Positions 56,082 through 64,000 of a DNA stretch of 64,000 bases are shown here, piece by piece. This DNA is from Citreicella sp. C3M06 (lineage in GTDB: Bacteria > Pseudomonadota > Alphaproteobacteria > Rhodobacterales > Rhodobacteraceae), in NCBI RefSeq assembly GCF_018860705.1, contig NZ_JAHKQA010000004.1, forward strand, positions 124,001-188,000, written 5' to 3'. The notes beneath the pieces were generated by a model. It was not told where the DNA came from. It worked only from the letters and a program-made list of their open reading frames with translations, and made no database searches. The position numbers and the translations under genes are program-made. The stretch's first letter is position 1; every line of letters starts with the position of its first letter.

Positions 56082-56370
56082 AGTTTTCCCCATCGGAGAT
56101 CGCCCCCGCTTCCGCGCACATGATGTTCGACGCCCGAATCAGCCCGAGATGAGCGTCTCATCGTGCCGCCCTTTCGATCTGACCAGAGGAGTATGGCGAT
56201 AATTCGACAAGCATTTCGGACAATGTCAGAGTGTATGGTGTCTTGTCACCAGATCGGGAAACAATCAGACATTTGTGATACATTAAATGGGCCTTGGTAA
56301 CGCAATATTCTTTTCTTGCCGCAAATATGCGGTAGAAATGTGGCGGGGGCCCTTAAGGGGTAGACGGTTT
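56082..56370. promoter_or_regulatory. divergent AT-rich promoter region with CCGCA-AATA-TGCGG palindrome
   Basis: The gap between the divergent operons is noticeably AT-richer than the genes. It contains a perfect 5-bp inverted repeat (CCGCA/TGCGG) with an AATA spacer at 56319-56332 and TTGTGATACATTAAATGG upstream of the WecG-type gene. It must hold promoters for both transcripts; no assignment of boxes is firm. Confidence 0.35.
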
Positions 56371-57153
56371 ATGTACTTCGGGATTGTCGGCGAAAAAATT
56401 GCAGTGAATATGCCTACCAAGGCAGCGCTTCTGACCTGTGTGGCGGAACGGCTGGCCCGAAAAGAAGGCTTTGCACTAGCGACTGTAAATCTGGACCATC
56501 TGGTCAAGCTGCGCACATCACAGCAGTTTCGTGCGGCCTATTGCGCGCAGGATTTCGTGGTGGCTGACGGTCATCCGATCGTCTGGATCTCGCGCCTTGC
56601 CGGGCAGCCGGTCGAACTGATGCCGGGGTCCGACCTGATCCTGCCGCTGGCGCAGGTGGCCGCGACACAAGGTGTCAGCATCGCGCTGATCGGCAGTCGG
56701 CCCGATGCGCTCGCCGGCGCCAAAAGCTATCTTGAAGGCGAGGTTCCGGGGCTTGACGTGGTGTTGTCCATCGCGCCGCCGATGGGCTTCGTGCCGGACT
56801 CGCCCGAGGCAGACGCGCTGCTGGCCGAGGTTGCGGCGTCCGGGGCCGGGCTGTGCTTTGTCGCGATGGGCGCGCCCAAGCAGGAAATCCTCTCTGCCGC
56901 AGGCCGACGCGTTGCGCCGAATGTGGGCTTTGCCAGCATCGGGGCCGGGCTGGATTTCTTTGCCGGAACGCAACATCGCGCCCCGGAATGGGTGCGTGAT
57001 TTCGCGCTGGAATGGCTGTGGCGGGCGGTCGGCAATCCGCGTCGGCTCGGGATGCGCTACCTGCGCTGCATCGGCATCCTGCCGGGGCAGTTGCTCAATG
57101 CGGTGCAACAACGTCTGCGGTCGGGCGATCATACGCGCCACGTGCATCACTAG
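56371..57153 (+). CDS. WecG/TagA/CpsF family glycosyltransferase
   Basis: This 260-residue enzyme has the compact WecG/TagA/CpsF fold. The segments FALATVNLDHLVKLRTS, FVVADGHPIVWISRLAGQP (with the conserved Asp-Gly) and MGAPKQEI and PEWVRDFALEWLWRAVGNPRR are the family's signatures. These enzymes transfer ManNAc(A) or a related sugar to a lipid-linked acceptor and often lie in exopolysaccharide loci. AGGGG lies about 10 bases before the ATG at 56371; the open frame extends 28 codons upstream into the AT-rich gap. It converges with the next SDR gene (stop codons overlap by a few bases). Confidence 0.88.
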   Translation: MYFGIVGEKIAVNMPTKAALLTCVAERLARKEGFALATVNLDHLVKLRTSQQFRAAYCAQDFVVADGHPIVWISRLAGQPVELMPGSDLILPLAQVAATQGVSIALIGSRPDALAGAKSYLEGEVPGLDVVLSIAPPMGFVPDSPEADALLAEVAASGAGLCFVAMGAPKQEILSAAGRRVAPNVGFASIGAGLDFFAGTQHRAPEWVRDFALEWLWRAVGNPRRLGMRYLRCIGILPGQLLNAVQQRLRSGDHTRHVHH

Positions 57154-57914
57154 TCGGGGCGATCAAGACGCCGTGGCCGTCTGCGCCGCAGCAGCGCCGC
57201 GTCCTTGATGCGCCCCTTGAGGCCGCGCGGCGGAAGCACTTCGCTATCCATTTCAAAGACGGACCCGGTCAGCGCCGGGTCGAGGTCAAGCGCCAGTTGC
57301 ACGCCCCACGCGGCGGCGGTGTCTGGCGGGGTTCCATCGGGGATGCCCATGTCGGTGCGCAACATGCCCGGCAGCCAGTCGTTGATGACGATGTCGGGAA
57401 AGCGGTCGGCGAGGTCCGCCACCAACGCCCGCGTCAGGATGCGCGCCGCGCCCTTGGAGACCGAATAGGCAGCAGAGGCGGGCAGCGGCGCGATATCCGC
57501 AAAGCTCGCCACGTTGAGAATGCGCCCGCGCCCGGTCAGGCACATCTGGTCCAGCGCCGCGCGCGAGCAGTTCATCACCCCGCCAAGGTTGATCGCCACG
57601 GTCTGCATGAAGCTCTCGCCGCTTTCGTCGAGGATATCCCGACGCGGATAGACGGCAGCGTTGTTGATCAGCAAGGCGACCGGCCCCAATGCCGCAAAGG
57701 CCTCGCGCACCGCTGCGGCGTCGGCGACATTCAGCGGCAGCGGCTGGAACAGCGGCCCGGCCTGTGCCTGCGTCTGGTCCAGCGCGCCGCGGCGCCGCCC
57801 GGTGCCCGCCACGCTGAAACCTTGCGCGCAAAGCTGCACTGCCAATGCCCGGCCAAGACCGGAACCGGCGCCTGTCACCACGGCGATGCCGTCTTGCGGG
57901 GTCAATCTGGGCAT
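57150..57914 (-). CDS. short-chain dehydrogenase/reductase
   Basis: This 254-residue classical SDR has TGAGSGLGRALAVQL (NAD(P)-binding), NNAAVYPR (NAG-type), the catalytic Ser in LNVASFADIA and the YSVSK Tyr/Lys pair. It lies at the end of the operon after the GMC oxidoreductase (13-bp overlap) and would reduce or oxidise a carbonyl or hydroxyl, perhaps on the same sugar. AGAGGA lies about 6 bases before its ATG. The substrate is unknown. Confidence 0.85.
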   Translation of the reverse strand: MPRLTPQDGIAVVTGAGSGLGRALAVQLCAQGFSVAGTGRRRGALDQTQAQAGPLFQPLPLNVADAAAVREAFAALGPVALLINNAAVYPRRDILDESGESFMQTVAINLGGVMNCSRAALDQMCLTGRGRILNVASFADIAPLPASAAYSVSKGAARILTRALVADLADRFPDIVINDWLPGMLRTDMGIPDGTPPDTAAAWGVQLALDLDPALTGSVFEMDSEVLPPRGLKGRIKDAALLRRRRPRRLDRPD

Positions 57915-59452
57915 GGCGTCCTCTGGATGGCGTCGGCTACGCGTAGGGCGTTGGCGGCGATGGTCAGCGACGGGTTCACCCCCATCGAGCTCGGCATGAA
58001 CGAGGCATCCGCCACCCATAGGTTGGCTACCCCGTGCGCGCGGCAATCGGCGTTCAGCACAGAACTTGCCGGATCAAGGCCAAACCGCAAGGTGCCGCAG
58101 GGGTGGCCGTAGTTCAGCTCTGGCCCCATGCCAAGCAACACCCGCCGCTGTCCGCGCAGCGCTTGCGATATGGCGCGGCGAAAGGTGCGGCGGCGGGTCA
58201 GCAGCTCGGGGTGCAGGCGATAGTCGACCGCCAGCGCCGAGCCGGGCAGGACGCGGTTCTCCGCATAGGGCAGGTCTTCGAGCAGGCCGACGAATATCTG
58301 CGCGTGGCCGAAAAGCCGCGCGGCAATCGCGGCGGGCAGGCGGGTCAGCTGTTTCAGCCCCGGCACCCCGCGCAGCGCCGAGCGCGCCAGCATCAGGTTC
58401 AGGAAATGCACGATTTCGCCATAAGAGGCGCGGATGCCCATGGCCTGAATCATCCCCAGCCGGTCGCCGTCGTGGTGATACAGGTCGCGCAGCGCGATGG
58501 CCTTGCTCGCCCCGCTGTCGGGGGAGCCGTGCGGTGGCCAGAGCGCGAACATCTCGTTGAGGTGAAACATCAGGTTGCGCCCGACAAGGCCGGAGCGATT
58601 GGCCATGCCGTCCGGCCACGCCTCGGAGGTCGAGCGCAGCAGCAGGCGCGGCGAATTCAGCGCGCCGCCGGCGAGCACCACGTTGCGGGCGCGGAACTGG
58701 CGGGTTTCGCCGTCGATGCGCGCTTCGACGGTGTCGATGCGGGCGTGCCCGTGCAGCCGGGTAACCTCGGCCCGGTCGATCAGAACGGCATTGCCGGTGG
58801 CCAGCGCCGGTTCCACCCCGGCAGAGCGCCCATCCTGTTTGCAGTTGCGCGGGCATTTGCTGCCAAGGCACTGGAGGCAACTCGGCGTATGCGCGATGGC
58901 GGTATGGGCGTGATAGGGATGCAGGCCCGCGTTGCGAAGGCTCTTGAACAGCGCCGCTTCGGTGGGGCTGAGCGGCGGCGGCGGACCCAGTGGCAGCGGG
59001 GTATCGGCGCTGAGCGGATCGGGCGTGCCGTGCAGGTGATACAGCCGCGCCGCGCGGTCGAACCATTGCGCCATGGCATCGAATCCGGTGGGCCAGCCCT
59101 GCGTCGGGTGCGGGCGCAGGAGGGAGTTGTCGAGATCGTGCCGCTCCGGCCGTTCGAGCGTTGCGGCGTAAAACACAGAACTGCCGCCGACTCCGGCGCC
59201 AAGCGGGGCGTAGAACTTGGTGGTCTGCCCGTCGATAGTGGCGGTCATCGGCTCGGGCCAGAGCCCGCGTGCCAGCCTGCCCTCGGGAACAAAGACATCC
59301 GACAGCCCGTTGCGCTCGGCACGGTGCCCGGCCGGGCCGCGTTCCAGGAACAGCACCCGCTGCCCGGCCTCGGCAAGGGCGCGCCCGGCGGTGCCGCCGC
59401 CGACGCCGGTGCCGATGACGATGGCGTCCCAGACCGTGTCGGTAAGGGTCAC
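57902..59452 (-). CDS. GMC-family FAD oxidoreductase
   Basis: This 516-residue flavoprotein has the N-terminal dinucleotide motif DAIVIGTGVGGGTAGRALAE and the C-terminal VADASFMPSSMGVNPSLTI segment with the GMC C-terminal signature (the Asn-Pro region of the active site). A cysteine cluster (CLQCLGSKCPRNC) near residue 205 follows the C-x2-C-x4-C-x3-C pattern seen in some bacterial GMC enzymes. GMC oxidases and dehydrogenases oxidise alcohols or sugars; placement between the SDR and the acyltransferase in a glycan operon points to sugar oxidation, which is unusual for such a locus. The ATG overlaps the acyltransferase stop codon by four bases. Confidence 0.85.
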   Translation of the reverse strand: MTLTDTVWDAIVIGTGVGGGTAGRALAEAGQRVLFLERGPAGHRAERNGLSDVFVPEGRLARGLWPEPMTATIDGQTTKFYAPLGAGVGGSSVFYAATLERPERHDLDNSLLRPHPTQGWPTGFDAMAQWFDRAARLYHLHGTPDPLSADTPLPLGPPPPLSPTEAALFKSLRNAGLHPYHAHTAIAHTPSCLQCLGSKCPRNCKQDGRSAGVEPALATGNAVLIDRAEVTRLHGHARIDTVEARIDGETRQFRARNVVLAGGALNSPRLLLRSTSEAWPDGMANRSGLVGRNLMFHLNEMFALWPPHGSPDSGASKAIALRDLYHHDGDRLGMIQAMGIRASYGEIVHFLNLMLARSALRGVPGLKQLTRLPAAIAARLFGHAQIFVGLLEDLPYAENRVLPGSALAVDYRLHPELLTRRRTFRRAISQALRGQRRVLLGMGPELNYGHPCGTLRFGLDPASSVLNADCRAHGVANLWVADASFMPSSMGVNPSLTIAANALRVADAIQRTPCPD

Positions 59453-61563
59453 GATTTCGGCTCCTCGGCCGCAGGGCGGGTGAACACCGGCGCAAACAGA
59501 TTGCGGAGCGCGATCGCCGCAGTATTGGTCACGTGGTTGTTGTCGAAGTAATAGCCTTTGCCGTCGATCAGCGCGTGGCAGCTGGTGTCATCGCACAGTT
59601 GCGGCCACGGGTCGATCAGGGTGATCACCCCGAGGGCGGCAAGCCGCCGCCACGGCGCTTCGGCGGGGGCGATGCGCCGGGCAAGCGCGGCGCGGGGCAT
59701 GTCAGGGCTGGTGATGGGCGGGGGCGCCAGCGGCCAGCCCGCATGCGCCGCCTCGCGCGCGGCGATGCGGCTGTCGTATTGCGCGATCTCGGGGGGCTGG
59801 CGCAGCACGAGGATCTCGTCGAAGCGGTCGAGCAGGGTGTTGATCGTGGCCGTGGCTGCGTGATCTATGATGTCGGACTGCGGCGCGTCGATCAGGGCAG
59901 GGCCTTCCAGCGGATAAATGGCGATGGTGTTGTGCTGGTCCAGCCCGATGCCGGTGCCGTTGGCGTAATAGGTCCAGCGTCCGATCAGCAACGCCTTGCG
60001 CAGGCTTGGCAGCGCCGGCAGCGCCTGGCGGATCTGCAGGTTGCCGTTGCTGCAACCGGTGTCCTGCGCCAGCGTCGCCGCGCTTTCAACCTTGCGCAGG
60101 TCGAACAGCGGCGGGCAGCCCGCGCGCCACAGGATGATGCCGGGCATGTCCGCCTCGTGTGCGGCAAGGTCCAGCCCTTCGCGAAAGGCGCGCAGGTGGC
60201 TGTCGCCCCAGACCAGAACCTGTGGCGGTCCGTCCGGCCCGATGGGGCAGACCTCGAGCCCTGCAAGCGGGCCGCTGGCGGGGGTGGTGCAGCGCGACCA
60301 GTCTTGCAGGAAATCCGCCGAGGCGGCGATATGCTGCTGCGCCGCCTGGCCGAAGCGGGTCGGCATCCCGTCTTTCACATACAGCCAGCCGCCAAGCGCC
60401 AGCGTAGCGGCGGAGGCGACGGCAGTGGCGGCAAAGACCCAGCCCGGCGGCGGCTTGGCCCGCCGCGCCGGCGTTTCGATATAGCGCCATGACAGGTAGG
60501 CCAGCCCCACCGACAGCCCCATCCAGAGCAGCGTCTCGAGCGGGCCGGAATAGGCACCGCGCAGGTACAGCGACAGCGTCAGCACCGGCCAGTGCCACAG
60601 GTATAGCGAATAGGAAATCTGCCCGGCGAACACCATCTCGCGCGTCGACAGCATCCGGTTGACCGGATTGCGCCCTGTGCCGTTCGCCAGCAGCAGCACG
60701 GTGCCAAGCACTGGCACAATCGCCAGAAACCCCGGAAACCACGGCCCCGCCGGGATGAGCAGCACCGAGGCCAGCACCAGCCCCAGCCCCAGCCAGCTGA
60801 GCGCCATATGGCCGCGCCAGCGCCGTCCGCTCTCGCAGCCCCAGATCGCCAGAAGCACGCCGGATAGCAGCTCCCATGCGCGAAAGGGGAAGAGATAGAA
60901 GGTGGCGGTCTGCATCTTGGGCGTCAGTAGGACCGAGCCGGCGAGCGACAGCGCCCACGCGCCGATCAGCGCCGCAAGGATCGCCCCGCGCCGCCGCGAC
61001 AGCAGCAGGATCAGCAGCGGCAGGAAGATGTAGAACTGTTCCTCGACCGCCAGCGACCAAGTGTGCAGCAGGGGCTTTTCGTCAGAGGCGCTGTCGAAAT
61101 AGCCCGCCTGTCGAAAGAACATCACGTTGGACAGGTACAGCGTCGCCGAGATCAGTTGCTTGCCGAATTCTCGGAATTCGAAGGGCAGCAGCAGCGCCGC
61201 GGCAAACACCGTGGTGAGCGCCGCCATGGTGAAATAGGCCGGAGCAAGCCGCTTGAACCGGCGCAGGTAGAATTGCCTCAGGCTGATGGTGCCGGTGGCG
61301 TCATGCTCGCGCCACAGGATGCCGCCGATCAGAAAGCCCGAGATCACGAAGAAGATGTCGACACCGGTAAATCCGCCAGAAAAACCGGGCACCCCGAAAT
61401 GATACAGCACCACGGCGATCACCGCGATGGCACGCAGACCGTCGATATCGCTGCGATAGGCAAGCGGCGCGGGCCCCATCGGCGCGGGCTCGTGGAAGGC
61501 CGAATGATCGGCGAGACGATCGCTGGGATCGTCGTGAAACGGCGTGGCGTCAGCCTGACTCAT
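59449..61563 (-). CDS. acyltransferase with SGNH domain (OafA/YrhL type)
   Basis: This 704-residue protein has an N-terminal acyltransferase-3 domain of about ten membrane helices (IDGLRAIAVIAVVLYHFGVP, then FTGVDIFFVISGFLIGGILW) and a C-terminal periplasmic SGNH hydrolase-like domain (VWGDSHLRAFREG with Ser, and YFDNNHVTN with Asp and His). OafA-type proteins O-acetylate lipopolysaccharide or exopolysaccharide sugars, the SGNH half taking the acyl group to the acceptor. A GC-rich hairpin (GCGCGCCC/GGGCGCGC, 61596-61620) lies in its leader. Confidence 0.92.
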   Translation of the reverse strand: MSQADATPFHDDPSDRLADHSAFHEPAPMGPAPLAYRSDIDGLRAIAVIAVVLYHFGVPGFSGGFTGVDIFFVISGFLIGGILWREHDATGTISLRQFYLRRFKRLAPAYFTMAALTTVFAAALLLPFEFREFGKQLISATLYLSNVMFFRQAGYFDSASDEKPLLHTWSLAVEEQFYIFLPLLILLLSRRRGAILAALIGAWALSLAGSVLLTPKMQTATFYLFPFRAWELLSGVLLAIWGCESGRRWRGHMALSWLGLGLVLASVLLIPAGPWFPGFLAIVPVLGTVLLLANGTGRNPVNRMLSTREMVFAGQISYSLYLWHWPVLTLSLYLRGAYSGPLETLLWMGLSVGLAYLSWRYIETPARRAKPPPGWVFAATAVASAATLALGGWLYVKDGMPTRFGQAAQQHIAASADFLQDWSRCTTPASGPLAGLEVCPIGPDGPPQVLVWGDSHLRAFREGLDLAAHEADMPGIILWRAGCPPLFDLRKVESAATLAQDTGCSNGNLQIRQALPALPSLRKALLIGRWTYYANGTGIGLDQHNTIAIYPLEGPALIDAPQSDIIDHAATATINTLLDRFDEILVLRQPPEIAQYDSRIAAREAAHAGWPLAPPPITSPDMPRAALARRIAPAEAPWRRLAALGVITLIDPWPQLCDDTSCHALIDGKGYYFDNNHVTNTAAIALRNLFAPVFTRPAAEEPKS

Positions 61564-61595
61564 CTGCGCAATCCGGGTTCTCCGGGTCCTCGATC

Positions 61596-61620
61596 GCGCG
61601 CCCTTGCTCTATGGGCGCGC
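61596..61620 (-). promoter_or_regulatory. hairpin in the acyltransferase 5' region
   Basis: A perfect 8-bp inverted repeat GCGCGCCC/GGGCGCGC with a 9-base loop lies 33-57 bases before the acyltransferase start. It has no T-run, so a terminator is unlikely. It could be an RNA structure in the leader, or chance GC pairing. Confidence 0.3.
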
Positions 61621-61721
61621 CTTGCTCGATCCTGTCGGGGCAATGCGGCATTTCAAAGGCGTGCGCCCCTCCTGTGCCCATGGGTCTAGCGGCCCTTCCT
61701 TACGAATGCGTCAATTTTCGA

Positions 61722-63017
61722 TCAGAAGAACCGCGGTTTCGGCACGGGGGCCGCCTGCCGAATCCAGTCATGTATCTGGCAGATCTGTTCGGCCTTGCGC
61801 TCCCAAGTGAAATGACTGCGCACGCGGGCGCGGGCTGCGGCGGCCATCGAGGCAAGCTGCGCCGGATCCTCCGCCAGCCGCGTCAACTCGCGGCGAAAGC
61901 CCGCGACGATTTCGGACCGCGTGCCGCAACCGACCTTGAGCCCGGTGCCGTGGCTTACCAGCTCGCCGGGGCCAGCATAATCGACCACCAGCGGCACCAC
62001 CCCCAGCGCCATCGCCTCGAGCACCACGCCGCCGCCGAATTCGCGAATCGAGGGGAAGGACAGCAGGTGGCAACCCGCCATGATGTCCTGCACCTCGCGG
62101 TGATCCTTCCAGCCGTGAAAGGTGATGGCGTCGGAAATGCCCAGCCGTTTCGCCTGCGCTTCAAGATCGGCGCGCATCGGCCCGTCGCCGATCAGGTCCA
62201 GCGTCATGCGCCCGTCCCGCAGCAGATCCGCCGCTGCCGCAAGCAGCATGTCGGCCCCCTTGTAGGGCACCAGCCGCCCGACGAAACAGGCGCGCAGCGC
62301 CCCCGGCTCGGGCGCGGCAACGCGGTTGAATCGGGTTGGGTCGATGCCGTTTTCGGGGATGTAGAAGGTCTTGTCGCGGTATTTTCGGGGGATTTCGCTT
62401 TCGGTGTGATGCGAGCCGACAAGGATCGCCGCCGCGTGATCCAGCGTCGCGCCGCGACCGGGCAGCAGCCTGTAGGCCCCGCGCAGATAGCTCAGCCATT
62501 CCCGTTCGGCGCGGCGCTCGGCCTCGAACCCGGCGGGCCAGGGTACGCCACCGTTGAGAGGGCCGAGCACGAAAGGCACGCGCGCGTCAAAGCAATGCCC
62601 GGCCAGCGATGAGGGCAGCGTCGGCGTCAGCGGCGTGATGCGGTGCACCACGTGCCACGCGCCGCGCTGGATTTCCTCGCCGAAGCGTTGCCAGACGAGG
62701 CGCTCGAACCACGGGTAGCTCAGCGCGTTGATCGCCTGCACCATGGTCCAGCCCTTGCCCTCGCCCATGCGCAGCCGTTCTGCCAGCTTCCACGCCGGGC
62801 GGGCCAGCGCTTCGGAATCGATGGCGGTGAAATCCTCGCCTTCGATCAGCCCGGCGCGCAGCATGGCGTCGCGGTTGCGGATCTGCGTGACGATGTGCAC
62901 ATCGGCGACCTCGCGCAGGGCCGATGCCAGCGACCAGGCGACCAGCGGCACGCTGACCCATTCGGGGTTGGCCGCTTCGGCGATGGCAAGCACCCTGTGC
63001 CGCGACTTGTCGAACAT
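61722..63017 (-). CDS. glycosyltransferase family 4
   Basis: This 431-residue GT-B enzyme has the N-terminal start RVLAIAEAANPEWVSVPL, a donor-domain segment ACFVGRLVPYKGADMLL and the retaining-type EX7E motif in REFGGGVVLEAMALG. The length and the HHTESEIPRKYRDKTF region place it among the EPS/LPS GT4 group. It lies 28 bp after the Wzy-like gene and before the acyltransferase, in the same direction, so these probably form one transcript. It would add one sugar to the repeat unit. Confidence 0.87.
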   Translation of the reverse strand: MFDKSRHRVLAIAEAANPEWVSVPLVAWSLASALREVADVHIVTQIRNRDAMLRAGLIEGEDFTAIDSEALARPAWKLAERLRMGEGKGWTMVQAINALSYPWFERLVWQRFGEEIQRGAWHVVHRITPLTPTLPSSLAGHCFDARVPFVLGPLNGGVPWPAGFEAERRAEREWLSYLRGAYRLLPGRGATLDHAAAILVGSHHTESEIPRKYRDKTFYIPENGIDPTRFNRVAAPEPGALRACFVGRLVPYKGADMLLAAAADLLRDGRMTLDLIGDGPMRADLEAQAKRLGISDAITFHGWKDHREVQDIMAGCHLLSFPSIREFGGGVVLEAMALGVVPLVVDYAGPGELVSHGTGLKVGCGTRSEIVAGFRRELTRLAEDPAQLASMAAAARARVRSHFTWERKAEQICQIHDWIRQAAPVPKPRFF

Positions 63018-63045
63018 GTTTTCTCCCGGGTTTATGCCGTCTGCG

Positions 63046-64000
63046 TCACATGACGGAGCGCCAGCTCAGCGCCTTGTCCGCGTCCAGCCCGCGCCTGAGC
63101 CGGGCGGTCTTGAGCTGTTCGGCATAACCGGTCAGCGCCCCGGCCAGAAGCCATGTCAGCGGGGTCAGGGTTGCGTTGGGGATCATGTCGAAGACATTGA
63201 TCGCCAGCATCAGCGACAGCGGCGCGATGAAGGGCGATATCTCGTCTTCCTTCGCCAGTACCGCCTCGCGCCAGAGCAATACGAGCGGCAGCACCAGCAG
63301 GCCAAATTCCGCAAGGAAGCCGACCCAGCCATAGATGCCGATGAGAATGATCCAGCGCCCGTCGGTGACCGTCAGGATGAAGCCTGAAATCGGGTCAAGG
63401 ATGTGGTTGCGCCCCCAGCTGCCCCAGCCGAACACCGGCTTTTCATAGGCGCGCTCCAGCAGCGTGTTTTCATTGTCAAAGCGGAATTCCAGCGAATAGG
63501 CGCGTTCCTGACTGACACTGGCGGCGGCAGCAAGGATGCGCTCTTCGGGCACCAGATGCGCGCCCTTCAGGATCGGATAGCCGATCGCCAGCAGGCCGAT
63601 CAGGATCGCCACCTTGATCTGCATCTGCCGGGTGAACAGCAGCACCATCGGAATGAGCGCCACGGCAAAGATCAGCGCCCCTAGCGATCTCGACAGCACG
63701 AGGATCGCTGTCAGGTACAGCGCCGCGCCGATGATCCAGGCGTTGTGCATCCGCGCATCCAGCCGCCACAGCGCAAACGCCGCCACCGCCGAGGTGAAGA
63801 CAAAGAACGCCACCCATAGCCCGTGGTACAGGAACACCACGGGGCGATAGCCGCCGTCGCGGATCGACTGGCCGAACAGGTGCTGATAATAGCCGTAAAT
63901 CCAGTTGTTGAGCTGCGGCGACAGGCGCATCTCGATCAGCATCGGCAGGCTGTAAACAAGGCCACCGATCATCAGTGCCAGCAGGAAATAGCGCTGCGCC
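63046..64000 (-). CDS. O-antigen ligase/polymerase-like membrane protein, 5' end outside window
   Basis: This frame stays open to the right edge of the window, so the start lies beyond 64000; about 318 codons are present. Several hydrophobic helices (AFFVFTSAVAAFALWRL; WIILIGIYGWVGFLAEFGLLVL) alternate with short loops. The long, polar periplasmic loop (FENENTLLERAYEK-like region around RFDNENTLLERAYEKPVFGWG) is the hallmark of O-antigen ligase/Wzy polymerase proteins. In the pathway it would polymerise or ligate repeat units at the periplasmic face. Family similarity is loose, so the exact role is uncertain. Confidence 0.75.
   Translation of the reverse strand, partial: AQRYFLLALMIGGLVYSLPMLIEMRLSPQLNNWIYGYYQHLFGQSIRDGGYRPVVFLYHGLWVAFFVFTSAVAAFALWRLDARMHNAWIIGAALYLTAILVLSRSLGALIFAVALIPMVLLFTRQMQIKVAILIGLLAIGYPILKGAHLVPEERILAAAASVSQERAYSLEFRFDNENTLLERAYEKPVFGWGSWGRNHILDPISGFILTVTDGRWIILIGIYGWVGFLAEFGLLVLPLVLLWREAVLAKEDEISPFIAPLSLMLAINVFDMIPNATLTPLTWLLAGALTGYAEQLKTARLRRGLDADKALSWRSVM

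Noticed and set aside
61596-61620. The 8-bp GC hairpin before the acyltransferase as a terminator
   Set aside because: No T-run on either side, so a terminator is unlikely; it is kept only as a weak regulatory hairpin.

Overview
This is a high-GC stretch (roughly two-thirds G+C by eye) of an alphaproteobacterial chromosome. It is most likely from the Rhodobacteraceae/Roseobacter group. The evidence is a DmdC-type acyl-CoA dehydrogenase, a 44-residue aa3 cytochrome oxidase subunit IV, a complete glycine betaine to glycine route (GbcAB, a DMGDH/SarDH-type flavoprotein, SoxBDAG, PurU), a leucine-rich leader before leuA, and GC-rich intergenic repeats ahead of a 'GGAnTnTnT' tail. No species can be named from the sequence alone, and no tRNA, rRNA, CRISPR array, transposase or phage gene was seen.

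Layout. 0-7 kb holds housekeeping and mixed genes: the end of an acyl-CoA dehydrogenase, an MBL hydrolase, cytochrome oxidase subunit IV, a lipoprotein, AzlCD, a phospholipase D-like protein and MurJ. 7-20.5 kb is a one-carbon/methylamine catabolic island. GbcA and GbcB remove the first methyl group of glycine betaine, an 853-residue folate-type flavoprotein and the heterotetrameric sarcosine oxidase remove further methyl groups, and PurU converts formyl-THF to formate. A LysR-type and a GlxA/GbdR-type regulator are both encoded within the island. 20.45-22.68 kb is a decayed stretch bracketed by two copies of the same GC-rich intergenic repeat. 22.8-30.4 kb carries leuA with an attenuator-like leader, a large SGNH/glycoside-hydrolase-like RTX protein, an SH3 protein, a hydroxyacid dehydrogenase and an unknown protein.

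30.4-64 kb is one long surface-glycan region: at least seven glycosyltransferases, a Wzx-type flippase, a Wzc-like chain-length protein and a separate CpsD-like ATPase, a WecG/TagA transferase, two Gfo/Idh/MocA plus SDR sugar-modifying systems (one fused, one split), an acyltransferase with an SGNH domain, a GMC oxidoreductase and an O-antigen-ligase-like membrane protein cut by the window end.

The outstanding feature is at 34.2-46.8 kb inside this glycan region. It is a tight operon of a type I PKS (KS-AT-KR-DH-ACP-TE), a glycosyltransferase, an NRPS (formyltransferase, then an adenylation domain interrupted by a luciferase-like monooxygenase, then a carrier domain) and an Sfp-type phosphopantetheinyl transferase. 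The adenylation pocket reads as a glycine code. Together with the neighbouring flippase and chain-length protein, this suggests a small polyketide-peptide unit that is glycosylated or mounted on an exported glycan. That conclusion is inference, not shown by the sequence.
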